Shown: in pieces, positions 48,071 through 56,254 of the stretch | Layout: each line of letters begins with the position of its first letter | How positions within the stretch are numbered: the stretch's first letter is position 1 | Assembly: GCA_963788965.1 (NCBI GenBank) | Contig: CAWBIK010000006.1 | Coordinates: 1,922,001 to 1,986,000, forward strand | Origin: QHXQ01 sp963788965 | Lineage (GTDB): Bacteria; Acidobacteriota; Blastocatellia; Pyrinomonadales; Pyrinomonadaceae | Direction: 5' to 3' | DNA: 64,000 bases | Position numbers and translations under genes: made by a program | Notes under the pieces: model-generated | Databases searched by the model: none | What the model saw: only the letters and a program-made list of their open reading frames with translations | What the model was told of the DNA's origin: nothing

Positions 48071-48589
48071 TTACTTGGCCGCGAGCACGACATAGCTGCG
48101 ACCACTGTAGAACCGCAGACCGGCCGCGCTCTTTTGCATCATCAGCGGGCGCGGGCGACGCAGTTGCGCGTCTCTGGTCGCGGCGACGGTCAGCACCGCA
48201 TGACCGCCCACGTCGAAGACGTTGAGCTTGCCGTCGTCGGTGAAGCCGAAGCCGTATGCGCCCGCGCCCAGTTCTTGATCTTGAATGCTGATCGGCGCAT
48301 CGGCGATCAAGAAGCCTTCATATTGTGCGCGCACGTCGGCCGAATAACCGGACGTGTCCACCAGAGCGGCAACGACGTAGCGGTTCGCGCCGAAGCGCGC
48401 GGCGGCCGAGTTGCGCATCTGCGTGGGCGCGCTCTGCCCGGCGTAATAGAAGCCCGGCGGCACGACCCGCGTGAGTTGCGCGCCCGTCAAAACGACGACG
48501 CCTTCTTGGACTGCGGCTGTGCCCGACGGCACAAACATTAGTGCGAGCAGAATGGCGAACACAGGTAAGGTGCGGTGACTGATAAGCAT
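48071..48589 (-). CDS. Secreted protein of unknown function
   Basis: I do not recognise this 172-residue protein. It has a clear signal peptide (RTLPVFAILLALMFVPSGTAA) and no transmembrane segment after it. The mature part is rich in beta-strand-like alternation, with GVVVLTGAQLTRVVPPGFYY near the start and YSGRSYVVLAAK at the end, and no cysteine. GGAGGAAGC precedes ATG 48589. It lies 33 bases upstream of the TPR-CRTAC1 gene on the same strand, so it is probably cotranscribed with it and works outside the cytoplasm. Confidence 0.75.
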   Translation of the reverse strand: MLISHRTLPVFAILLALMFVPSGTAAVQEGVVVLTGAQLTRVVPPGFYYAGQSAPTQMRNSAAARFGANRYVVAALVDTSGYSADVRAQYEGFLIADAPISIQDQELGAGAYGFGFTDDGKLNVFDVGGHAVLTVAATRDAQLRRPRPLMMQKSAAGLRFYSGRSYVVLAAK

Positions 48590-48762
48590 GCTTCCTCCGA
48601 CGCTTTGCTGAGATCGATCAAGGCAGACACGGGCTGACGTTTCGGTTCTTCGGGCGCACTGTACTCTGCCGTTCGTTGCCTGTAAAGTGTGCCCGTGCTG
48701 CTCTGAAATCTCCGGGTCGAGCCACGCTAAATTTATTCATTGTGCCAGCGAGAAATTATCTG

Positions 48763-50622
48763 ATGTCGCATTCACATACGTCACCAGCGCGCATCGTCAT
48801 TGCGCTGTATCTGTTGTTCGTCATGCTTGCTTCACTGTGCGCGCAGACGCCCGCGCCGCAACAGCAAAACATGGGCGCAGTCTCGACGGGCGAAGCGCGC
48901 ACTTACACGTCGAAGCGCACGGTCGGCATCGTCGATCCGAAAGCGCCGGTCGTCTTCGAGGACGTGACCGCGAAGACTGCGCTCGCCACATTCACACATC
49001 GCGCGGGCACGACGGGCAAGGACTTCATTCTGGATACGCCATCGGGCGGCGTCGCCGTTTTTGATTATGACAACGACGGCAAGCCGGACATCTATCTCTT
49101 AAACGGCTCGACCGCCGCCGCGATGCAGGGCAAAGAGAAAGCGCCGCGCGCCGCGCTCTATCGCAACTTGGGCAACTGGAAGTTTGAGGACGTGACGGAC
49201 AAGGCGGGCGTCGCCAACGAACGTTGGGGCATGGGCGTCGCCGTCGGCGATTACGACAACGACGGCCGGGCCGATCTGTTCGTCTCGAACTACGGCACGG
49301 CGCGGCTCTATCACAACAACGGCGACGGCACGTTCACAGACACGGCGGACAAGTTGGGCGTCGCGCGCAAAGGCTGGTCAACGGGCGCGACGTGGGGCGA
49401 TTACGACGCGGACGGCCGCCTCGATCTGTTCGTGCCCGGTTATGTCGAGTTCGATCTGAAGAACCCGCCGCCGAGTCCGAGCGAAGCAGCGAAGCCCGGC
49501 GGCGTCGCGCAAAACTTCTGCCAGTTTCGCGGCGTGCCCGTCATGTGCGGCCCGCGCGGACTCCGTGGCGAAGGCGACACGCTCTATCATCAAAAAGCCG
49601 ACGGCACATTTGAAGACGTGAGCGCGAAGACGGGCACGAGCGATCCGCAAGGCTACTATGGTTTCTCGTCCGCGTTCGTCCACGCGAACGACGACGACCG
49701 GCTCGATCTGATCGTCGTCAACGATTCAACGCCCAAGCAACTCTATCTCAACAAAGGCGACGGCACGTTTGAGGAGGTCGGTTATGAATCGGGCGTGGCT
49801 TTGAATGAGAACGGGCGCGAGCAAGCGGGCATGGGCCTCGCCGTCGGCGATTACGACAACGACGGCCGCGTCGATTTTTACATCACGAACTTTTCCGACG
49901 ACTCGAACACGCTCTATCACAACGACGGCGAAGGCAACTTCACAGACGTAACTTTCCAGACCGGGCACGGCGAACCGACCATCCCCTTCCTCGGTTGGGG
50001 CACGAGCTTTCTCGATTACGATAACGACGGTTGGAAGGACGTGTTGGTTGTGAACGGGCACGTCTATCCGTCGGTGGACGCGCACCCGTGGGGCACAAGT
50101 TGGGCTGAGCAGCCGCTCCTGTTCCGCAACATACAGAACCCGCGCAACGCCAAGACCGACGGCGGCGACCGCATCTTCGAGCGCGTGGGCGCAGCCCCGA
50201 ACAGTGGTTTAGCCGGCGCGTGGCCCGCGCGCGGCCTCGCCATCGCCGACCTCGACGGCGACGGGCGGCAAGATGCCGTCATCAACAACTGCGACGCGTC
50301 GCCCGTGGTCCTACGCAACGTCGCGCAGACCACGAACCATTGGCTCGACCTGCGCCTCGTCGGCGACCCGTTGAAGAAAAGTCCACGCGATGCGACCGGC
50401 GCAATCGTCTATGCCACCATCGGCAAACAGCGCCAGCGCCTCGATCTCGTCAGCGGCGCGGGCTATGCCTCGCAGAACGACACCTGCCTGCACCTCGGTC
50501 TGGGCGCAGCCACAAAACTCGACAAACTCGAAATCAAATGGCCCGGCGGCACGCTTGAAACGATTAACACGCCGGGCGTTGATCGCGTGCTCACGATCAC
50601 GGAAGGTAAAGGTGCGAAGTGA
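48763..50622 (+). CDS. CRTAC1-family protein (FG-GAP repeats plus ASPIC/UnbV domain), exported
   Basis: The 619-residue protein starts at ATG 48763 (MSHSHTSPARIVIALYLLFV), with a signal peptide ending ASLCAQ; an upstream in-frame start adds an unlikely leader. It carries FG-GAP/VCBS propeller repeats with calcium loops: FDYDNDGKPDIYLLNG, GDYDNDGRADLFVSNYG, GDYDADGRLDLFVPG, GDYDNDGRVDFYITNF and LDYDNDGWKDVLVVNG. An ASPIC/UnbV domain ends it, with NHWLDLRLVG and the late LDKLEIKWPGGTLETI. Such proteins are common in Acidobacteriota and Planctomycetota but lack a known biochemical role; the name comes from human cartilage acidic protein 1. It diverges from the minus-strand gene at 48589, so the two may share a control region. 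Confidence 0.92.
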   Translation: MSHSHTSPARIVIALYLLFVMLASLCAQTPAPQQQNMGAVSTGEARTYTSKRTVGIVDPKAPVVFEDVTAKTALATFTHRAGTTGKDFILDTPSGGVAVFDYDNDGKPDIYLLNGSTAAAMQGKEKAPRAALYRNLGNWKFEDVTDKAGVANERWGMGVAVGDYDNDGRADLFVSNYGTARLYHNNGDGTFTDTADKLGVARKGWSTGATWGDYDADGRLDLFVPGYVEFDLKNPPPSPSEAAKPGGVAQNFCQFRGVPVMCGPRGLRGEGDTLYHQKADGTFEDVSAKTGTSDPQGYYGFSSAFVHANDDDRLDLIVVNDSTPKQLYLNKGDGTFEEVGYESGVALNENGREQAGMGLAVGDYDNDGRVDFYITNFSDDSNTLYHNDGEGNFTDVTFQTGHGEPTIPFLGWGTSFLDYDNDGWKDVLVVNGHVYPSVDAHPWGTSWAEQPLLFRNIQNPRNAKTDGGDRIFERVGAAPNSGLAGAWPARGLAIADLDGDGRQDAVINNCDASPVVLRNVAQTTNHWLDLRLVGDPLKKSPRDATGAIVYATIGKQRQRLDLVSGAGYASQNDTCLHLGLGAATKLDKLEIKWPGGTLETINTPGVDRVLTITEGKGAK

Positions 50623-50953
50623 TTAAGATGTTTAAGCCGGGCGCGTAATCATCTGCATAGACAACGCACGATCTGTGGTATGTCAGGTCATGGACAATGA
50701 TAAAGCTCACGACGAACAGGTACAGCGCGAGCGGGCCGTATTTCAATATCCCTAGCAGGATGCGCCACGAATACTGTTCGTCACTTAACGGGTACAACTC
50801 GAAGAACAACCAGATCGCCAGCCAACAGCAGACACAGTTAAGGATGAGCGCACCTAGCGCGTCGTCGTAGTCCGATGTCATCAACGCGAAGCTGATCCCG
50901 GACAGCACACACAACATCAAGCCGCCGATCTTCCGCGCCAAGAGCTTCGACAT
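50597..50953 (-). CDS. Small membrane protein of unknown function
   Basis: About 118 residues from ATG 50953, which has GGGGCGAG just upstream; earlier starts at 50980 or 51040 are possible. Three hydrophobic helices are visible: GLMLCVLSGISFALM, ALILNCVCCWLAIWLFFELY and YGPLALYLFVVSFIIVHDL. The C-terminus is polar. Its last bases overlap the end of the convergent CRTAC1 gene by 26 bases. No family is recognised. The regular helix pattern and the good start site argue for a real gene, but support is moderate. Confidence 0.55.
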   Translation of the reverse strand: MSKLLARKIGGLMLCVLSGISFALMTSDYDDALGALILNCVCCWLAIWLFFELYPLSDEQYSWRILLGILKYGPLALYLFVVSFIIVHDLTYHRSCVVYADDYAPGLNILITSHLYLP

Positions 50954-51087
50954 AGCTCGCCCCCAGCCAAGCACATTCATTTGCACCGGCCAGCTTAGAC
51001 GCAGCTTCTTAATTTTTGTTCCGGCTTCGGCTCGGCCCACAGGCCGCCGCAGAGAGGGTTAGAAGAGGAAGGGAGCGTAACGGCGAG

Positions 51088-51414
51088 TTATTGCGTCGGT
51101 TTCGGTTCGAGCTGATCCACACGTCTTTCCAGATCACGCTGATGCGCGCGCACCTCAATCACATCGGTCGCAAGCACCGCGATCTGACGTTCGAGTTTGC
51201 GAAAGCCTGCGCGCACTTCGTTCTCCAACGACTGCATTCTGTTTTCTACGCCGTCGAGCCGCGCCAAGACCTGTTCCCAGATCGGGCGTGTCTCTTGCAG
51301 TCGTCGATCAACTTTCTCTTCCAGCGTCGAGAGTCGCGTGTTGATTGACTCTAAGTGTGCAAGGATGAGTTTCAGGTCGTCAGCCGGCAAGTGCCGTGTT
51401 GTTTCTTCACTCAT
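51088..51414 (-). CDS. Small coiled-coil protein
   Basis: The 108-residue protein starts at ATG 51414 with AGGAG six bases upstream. After a short acidic start (MSEETTRHLPADDLKLILAH) it is almost entirely heptad-like, with leucine, isoleucine and valine at a and d positions (INTRLSTLEEKVDRRLQE, VENRMQSLENEV, DVIEVRAHQRDLERRVDQL). It should form a long alpha-helical oligomer in the cytoplasm. No enzymatic motif is present. It follows the ROK regulator gene on the same strand with a 71-base gap. Function is unknown. Confidence 0.75.
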   Translation of the reverse strand: MSEETTRHLPADDLKLILAHLESINTRLSTLEEKVDRRLQETRPIWEQVLARLDGVENRMQSLENEVRAGFRKLERQIAVLATDVIEVRAHQRDLERRVDQLEPKPTQ

Positions 51415-51485
51415 AAGACACTCCTTGCATGCATTATCGCTACGAAACGTTGAGGGCAGCAAGATGAAAGGAGGTGCGCTGACTT

Positions 51486-52685
51486 TCACGCGGCCGAGGC
51501 AGAGGCGAACCTGCGGGCGAGGACGAGGCTGAGCGCGCCCATGAGGGTGGGCTGATCGCCGAGGGTGGAGGCGACGATGCGGGCGGATGGTAGACCGCGC
51601 CGGATGCTGCGCTGCACCGGCTCGCTCAAGGCGTCGGCCACGAGCGGCCACGCGCGTGCGATTGCGCCGCCGACGACGACCGCCTCAGGGCTGAGGCCGA
51701 CGATCAGGTTCGAGATACCGATGCCGAGATAGTGCGCCGTCTCGGTTAGCGCCTGCGTCGCGGCCTGTTCGCCCGCGAGCGCGCGGTCTACGATCTGACC
51801 GAGCGCGAGCGTGTGTTCGTCCGCGCCCGGCCGCGCCAGTTCGATGTAGCGCGTGACCGTGGCCCGGCCCGACGCGAACGCTTCCCAACAGTCATGGTTG
51901 CCGCACGAGCAAGCGACGGGGCCGTGCGCGGCTAGGGTCATGTGCCCGAACTCGCCGGCCGCGCCGCGCTCGCCGCGATAGATTTGCCCGTCGAAGACGA
52001 TGCCTGTGCCGATGCCATCGGCGACGAGTACGAGGATGAAGTCGCGCGCCGCGCTGACTTCGGGCCGCCCGAACCATAGCTCCGCGAGCGCGGCTGCGTT
52101 GGCGTCGTTGTCCACGACGACCGACAGGCGTGTCGCGCGTTCGACCTGTTCGACCACGGCCCAATCGCGCCACTTGAACCACGGGATATAGATCGCGCGC
52201 CCGCTGTCCGGTTCGACCAGTCCGGGCAGACTGATGCCGACGCCCTCGATAGGCTGCGCGCCGGCCGACTGCGCGAAGCGGCGCACGCTCTCTATGATCA
52301 ACTCGGTCAGTTGCTCCGGCGTTTCACTCAACGGAAACTCTTCGCGTTCGAGCACACGCCCGGCCAGATCGCACGTACTGATGGTGGTGCATGAAGGCGT
52401 GACGTCCACGCCGATGGCCATGCCGCCCGAAGCGCGCAGGCGCAGCAGCGTGGGCCGCCGCCCGCCCGTCGATTCGCCTTCGCCGATCTCTTCGATCAGT
52501 CCTTCGGTCTTCAACTCTTCGACGATGGTTGAGATGGTCGAGCGTTGCAGCGCCGTCTCGCGCGCGATCTCGGCGCGCGAGATCGGCTCGCGGTCGCGCA
52601 CGTAGTTGAGCACGATCTGGCGATTGATGTCGCGGATCGTACTAGAGCGGGCCGCCTGCACTTTGTTCAGGTCAATGCGTCGCAT
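51486..52685 (-). CDS. ROK-family transcriptional regulator (NagC/XylR type)
   Basis: The 399-residue protein has an N-terminal winged helix-turn-helix (PISRAEIARETALQRSTIST, about residues 34-53) joined to a ROK sugar-binding domain. The phosphate loop is weak (AIGVDVTPSCTTIS), and the domain contains GVGISLPGLVEPDSG, DNDANAAALAE, GIGTGIVFDG and the zinc-binding CSCGNHDCWE (about residue 260). Regulators of this architecture respond to a sugar or sugar phosphate and usually repress transport and catabolic operons. No sugar genes are adjacent, so it may act in trans, possibly on the xylFGH or glucan genes of this window; that is inference. It is divergent from the ECF sigma factor operon. Confidence 0.92.
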   Translation of the reverse strand: MRRIDLNKVQAARSSTIRDINRQIVLNYVRDREPISRAEIARETALQRSTISTIVEELKTEGLIEEIGEGESTGGRRPTLLRLRASGGMAIGVDVTPSCTTISTCDLAGRVLEREEFPLSETPEQLTELIIESVRRFAQSAGAQPIEGVGISLPGLVEPDSGRAIYIPWFKWRDWAVVEQVERATRLSVVVDNDANAAALAELWFGRPEVSAARDFILVLVADGIGTGIVFDGQIYRGERGAAGEFGHMTLAAHGPVACSCGNHDCWEAFASGRATVTRYIELARPGADEHTLALGQIVDRALAGEQAATQALTETAHYLGIGISNLIVGLSPEAVVVGGAIARAWPLVADALSEPVQRSIRRGLPSARIVASTLGDQPTLMGALSLVLARRFASASAA

Positions 52686-52955
52686 CTGTCAACGTTCGGG
52701 GTTCGTTTCGCCGATGCGTCGTCCGCGGATCGACTATACGGTGGGTTAACACGCACACGCGCACGGCGCATTTATCTTGTAGTGCCGAGCGCGCCGCCAA
52801 GTCAACTGTTTTCGGCCTCGATAAGCGCGCGTCCCTTTTGCCGGAACTCGCGCGTGCCGTGCGGCGTGTGACAGGCAGTGGAAAATTTATCTCAACGTTT
52901 ACGCGCCGCGCCGGGTAGTAATGGGTGTGAGGAGCGCCGTCGAAGGAGCGAAGGG

Positions 52956-53615
52956 ATGCCGTGTGAGATCGCGCAGAGCGTTTTAATGACCAACGCGCAC
53001 GCGCCCCTCGCCGTTGACACAGGCGCAGCCAATCCGGCGCTCGCACAGTTGATTGCACGCGCGCGCACGGGCGACGCGGCGGCCTTTGAGGAGTTGATGA
53101 TCAGCACGCAGCACAAAGTAGTGGCGACGGCGTGGCGTATGCTCGGCAACCGCGAAGATGCGCGCGACGCGGCGCAGGAAGTTTACCTGCGCGTCTTCAA
53201 GTATCTCGACCGCTACGATCCGGCGCAGGACTTTCACGGCTGGCTCTATCGCATCACCACGAACGTCTGCCACGACGCCGCGCGCAAGCGGCGCACAACC
53301 GACGAAGGCAGCGATTGGTTCAACGCGCCGGAGCACGCGCACGCGGAAACAGTCGGGCCAAACGTGCAGGCGGACATGGAAGCGCAGGCGCTCTTGGCGC
53401 AACAACGCGCGCTCGTCGTCGAGGCGCTCGCGGCCCTGCCGGAGAAAGAGCGGGCCGCGCTCGTCCTGCGCGACCTCGAAGGATTGTCAACCGAAGAGGT
53501 CGCACGCATACTGCGCTCGCGCCCCGTCACCGTGCGGTCGCAGATCAGTTCGGCGCGCACAAAGATCAAACGTTACTGCGACCAACTGCTGCGTAAAGGA
53601 GGCCGTTATGCTTAA
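52956..53615 (+). CDS. ECF-type RNA polymerase sigma factor
   Basis: About 219 residues from ATG 52956, which has AGGAG seven bases upstream; starts at 52878 and 52986 are less likely. Region 2 is seen as FEELMISTQHKVVATAWRML followed by NREDARDAAQEVYLRVF. Region 4 is seen as LPEKERAALVLRDLEGLSTE followed by EVARILRSRPVTVRSQISSA, the helix-turn-helix that reads the -35 element. There is no region 1.1 or region 3, as expected for this class. The gene overlaps the following anti-sigma gene by eight bases, which ties their synthesis together. Confidence 0.93.
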   Translation: MPCEIAQSVLMTNAHAPLAVDTGAANPALAQLIARARTGDAAAFEELMISTQHKVVATAWRMLGNREDARDAAQEVYLRVFKYLDRYDPAQDFHGWLYRITTNVCHDAARKRRTTDEGSDWFNAPEHAHAETVGPNVQADMEAQALLAQQRALVVEALAALPEKERAALVLRDLEGLSTEEVARILRSRPVTVRSQISSARTKIKRYCDQLLRKGGRYA

Positions 53616-54399
53616 ACGGATCGGCGGCCTGATCGACGGTTTGAGCAATATGTTGCCACGCATGAACTGCGCGCGCGCAGGGGCGCTGTTGCCGCTGCAC
53701 GTCGCAGGCGATCTACAAGGTCGGCGTGCGCGCGCGGTTACGCAACATCTGCAAGCGTGCGCGCACTGTCGCGCACAGGCGGACGATTATGCGGCGAGCC
53801 GCGCGTGGTTGCAGGCGGGCGCGCAGCCGGTCTTTGAAGATGAGTTCTACGCTGACATAAGAGCGGCGGTCTTGCGTCAGATCAGACAAACGCACACGCC
53901 CGTGCCCTTCTTCGCGCCGCTGTTCAACTGGCGACTCGCATCCGTCGTCGCCGCCATCGCGCTGCTGTGCGTCGTCGGCGCATCGGCGTGGCGCGCGCAC
54001 AATCAACGCCAACGCGACATCGAGCTAGCGCGCACAATTAAGCCGGGCGCAGCACAGACCACGCACGGCAATGAACAAAACAACGTAGCAGCTAAGCCGT
54101 CGCCCGCGCCCGCCGCTATACTTGAGCACAAACAAGCAGCGCCGTCTGATCAAACAGCAAGCAAACGTGTGCGCCAACTTGATCGACGCGCGCCCGTTGC
54201 GCCCGCTTACGTTGTGCGTGCGCTGCCCCAACGCGACGCGCTCGACTTAACACAGATCGGGCCGCAACCTGCGGCCTCGGTCAACACAGAAGTGGCGCGC
54301 ATCGAGTTTCAAACGGCCGACCCGAACGTCCGCATCATCTGGCTGTCGTCGCAGACGGTGGCAGCCACAGACACGACCCCGATAACCGACAACCGATAG
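53608..54399 (+). CDS. Zinc-binding anti-sigma factor, membrane-anchored
   Basis: The 263-residue protein has a cytoplasmic N-terminal anti-sigma domain. Its CARAGALLPLHVAGDL segment is followed by HLQACAHC, the H-x3-C-x2-C zinc motif of ZAS/zf-HC2 anti-sigma factors. A single membrane helix (LASVVAAIALLCVVGASAW, about residues 112-130) leads to a periplasmic, proline- and alanine-rich sensor part. ATG 53608 has AAAGGAGG upstream and overlaps the sigma gene stop. It should hold the sigma factor inactive until an envelope signal leads to its release. The periplasmic part shows no known domain. Confidence 0.88.
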   Translation: MLKRIGGLIDGLSNMLPRMNCARAGALLPLHVAGDLQGRRARAVTQHLQACAHCRAQADDYAASRAWLQAGAQPVFEDEFYADIRAAVLRQIRQTHTPVPFFAPLFNWRLASVVAAIALLCVVGASAWRAHNQRQRDIELARTIKPGAAQTTHGNEQNNVAAKPSPAPAAILEHKQAAPSDQTASKRVRQLDRRAPVAPAYVVRALPQRDALDLTQIGPQPAASVNTEVARIEFQTADPNVRIIWLSSQTVAATDTTPITDNR

Positions 54400-54408
54400 G
54401 AGGCAATC

Positions 54409-55215
54409 ATGCATTCACGCATTATCAAACTTAGCATCACGTTCATGCTCGTCCTCTGCTGCTTCGTGCTGACGGGCGCGCAGCCGAAGCAAGGAACTGC
54501 CGATGCGGGCGAAGTATTCGCGGAAGGGACGGGCTTTAAGAACCGTGTCTTCGATGTCAAGCACCGCGACCCTGAAAGCTTGTTCCGCGTCCTCAGACTA
54601 CTCGGCAGCGGCTTGCGCGGCGCGTCTATGTCCGCTGATCGCGTCTTCCGCACGATCACCGTGCGCGACCTGCCGGAGAACATGGCTGCCATCGAAGAGG
54701 CGCTCAAGCGGCTTGACACACCCGAACCGCCGCGCCCCGAAGTCGAGTTGCACATCCACGTGCTTATCGCCGGCAACGCCGAAGGCGGCAGCGGCGGCCA
54801 GTTACCTGCGGAACTAAAAGAGGTGGTCGGGCCGTTGCAGTCCACGCTCAGCTTCAAGAACTATTCGCTGTTAACGTCGATCATCCAACGTGCCAAAGAG
54901 CAACCTTACAACGCTGGCTTCCTGCAAGGCGCGGGCAGCGCAACGCTCACGCTGCCGACAACAACAGGCTCAGTCACGCCGCAAGATTTTCGCTACAACT
55001 TCAACGCCAACTCGCTCACGCTCACCGCCAACCCGGCGGGCGCGACCACGGTGCAACTCGGCGGCTTCAAGTTCGAGGTGGACGGCGGCACTTACGGCTC
55101 GGCCGCCATCCGCAGCGACGTGGGTGTGCGCGAAGGCGAGAAGGTCGTCGTCGGCACAGCCGGGCTAAAGGACAAGGCGCTCATCCTTGTGCTAACGGTC
55201 AAGCTCATCAAGTAA
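54409..55215 (+). CDS. Exported secretin-N-domain-like protein
   Basis: The 268-residue protein follows the anti-sigma gene by nine bases, with TAGGAGG before ATG. A signal peptide (MHSRIIKLSITFMLVLCCFV, then LTGAQ) is followed by FDVKHRDPESLFRVLRLLGS and ITVRDLPENMAAIEEALKRL. These match the N1/NolW-like ring-forming domain of type II/III secretins in its typical order: a beta strand, two helices and a strand ending in a lysine-rich helix. Secretin channel-forming sequence is missing, so it is not a full secretin. The C-terminal part is beta-rich (NFNANSLTLTANPAGATTVQ). It may be an envelope-stress target or a ring component controlled by the upstream sigma factor. Confidence 0.75.
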   Translation: MHSRIIKLSITFMLVLCCFVLTGAQPKQGTADAGEVFAEGTGFKNRVFDVKHRDPESLFRVLRLLGSGLRGASMSADRVFRTITVRDLPENMAAIEEALKRLDTPEPPRPEVELHIHVLIAGNAEGGSGGQLPAELKEVVGPLQSTLSFKNYSLLTSIIQRAKEQPYNAGFLQGAGSATLTLPTTTGSVTPQDFRYNFNANSLTLTANPAGATTVQLGGFKFEVDGGTYGSAAIRSDVGVREGEKVVVGTAGLKDKALILVLTVKLIK

Positions 55216-55234
55216 TCGTCAAATCATAACCACA

Positions 55235-55302
55235 AAGCCACGAACGCAAGGCTGACCGATGAATAGCTGCTTATTCATCGGTCAGCCTTGCGTTCGTGGC
55301 TT
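55235..55302. terminator. 31-bp perfect palindrome, bidirectional terminator-like
   Basis: Arms 55235-55265 and 55272-55302 are exact reverse complements with loop GCTGCT. The core is shared with the palindrome at 31599-31640, and the outer parts resemble the CCACAAAG repeat. It lies between convergent genes ending at 55215 (plus) and 55325 (minus), so it is well placed to stop transcription from both sides, although no T run follows. Confidence 0.85.
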
Positions 55303-55324
55303 AACGTCTTCGTGGTGCAGCTTG

Positions 55325-55924
55325 CTATTGCAGGATTGGGTGTCCACCGCCGCGCGAGTGGTCGGCGGTCTGTTGAAAGAGTTGGCGGTCGTTGTGATAG
55401 AGCACGATGTGCTCGCCCTCGTAGCGCACGATGTTGGCCATGCGCTGGAAGTCGCGTTCGTGTTCGGCGATGACGAGCGCGGCCGGGTCGAACGAGAAGG
55501 ACATGCCGGCGGCGTAGATAAAGCCGCCCTGATCATAGACGCTGCCGCTATAGCCGGGCGCGACATAAGCCACGTCGGGCGAGTATGCGCCCGCACTATC
55601 GCGCGTGCGGTCGGCGCGGGCGATGAAGATGGTGTAGTCGGTGTAGTTCAACCGCGCGCGGTAGCCGTGACGACGGGCGATGGCGAACAGGTCTGTTAGT
55701 CCTTGATCGATGGCGCGCAAGGCTTCGGGGCGCGGGCGCACACGCGCTATGACGTGCGCGCCGCGCGGCGTCTCGACCGAATAACGGAACGTGTCGCCGG
55801 TGTATTGTTGGGCCTGCGCGACGACGCGTTGGTTGCTGCCGCCACGTTGCGCAACCGCAGGTTGTGTGAACGCGCCGCCCCAGATTAGGGCGCACGCGAC
55901 GAGCGCGAGCCAACGTGTCTGCAT
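55325..55924 (-). CDS. Secreted protein of unknown function
   Basis: About 199 residues from ATG 55924; the ATG at 55933 is also in frame, but GGGGAG lies nine bases before 55924. It has a signal peptide MQTRWLALVACALIWGGAFT ending PAVAQ. The mature protein shows no motif that I know. It contains aromatic and charged patches such as GYRARLNYTDYTIFIARADR and FDPAALVIAEHERDFQRMAN, with few cysteines. It is the last gene of a minus-strand run of secreted proteins (58855 to 55325), next to the bidirectional palindrome. Function is not assigned. Confidence 0.7.
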   Translation of the reverse strand: MQTRWLALVACALIWGGAFTQPAVAQRGGSNQRVVAQAQQYTGDTFRYSVETPRGAHVIARVRPRPEALRAIDQGLTDLFAIARRHGYRARLNYTDYTIFIARADRTRDSAGAYSPDVAYVAPGYSGSVYDQGGFIYAAGMSFSFDPAALVIAEHERDFQRMANIVRYEGEHIVLYHNDRQLFQQTADHSRGGGHPILQ

Positions 55925-56035
55925 TACTTTCATCTCCCCTGATCCTCCAAAACATTTGATGCCCACCCGAAGATGAGGCCTGACGAGGCGCACATCTTCG
56001 AGGGGGCATCAGTTTGCGTGTCTGATGGCGCGTGC

Positions 56036-56254
56036 CTAAAAACCCGGCCGCCGCCTGTCTTCCTTTTTATCCTTGGGCTGGTTGTCGTTGCGCGGTGGAT
56101 CGCGCTTCGGCTCTTTGTCGCGCTTCTCGATGACGACCGGCTCTTTCGGTGGCGGGTTGCGCTTCTGATCGCGCTGCTCGTCATCCGCCAATGCCCCGGA
56201 CGCTAGCGCGCAGAGCATCAACGTCGCCGTTAATATGTTTCTCAAGTCTTTCAT
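56036..56254 (-). CDS. Small secreted lysine/proline-rich protein
   Basis: The 72-residue protein starts at ATG 56254 and has a signal peptide MKDLRNILTATLMLCALASG ending ALA. The remaining 45 or so residues are highly charged and disordered, with lysine, arginine, aspartate and proline (NPPPKEPVVIEKRDKEPKRD), and no hydrophobic core. Similar tails bind acidic polymers or are wall-linked. No family can be named. The reading frame is short, but the clear signal peptide supports it. Confidence 0.6.
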   Translation of the reverse strand: MKDLRNILTATLMLCALASGALADDEQRDQKRNPPPKEPVVIEKRDKEPKRDPPRNDNQPKDKKEDRRRPGF

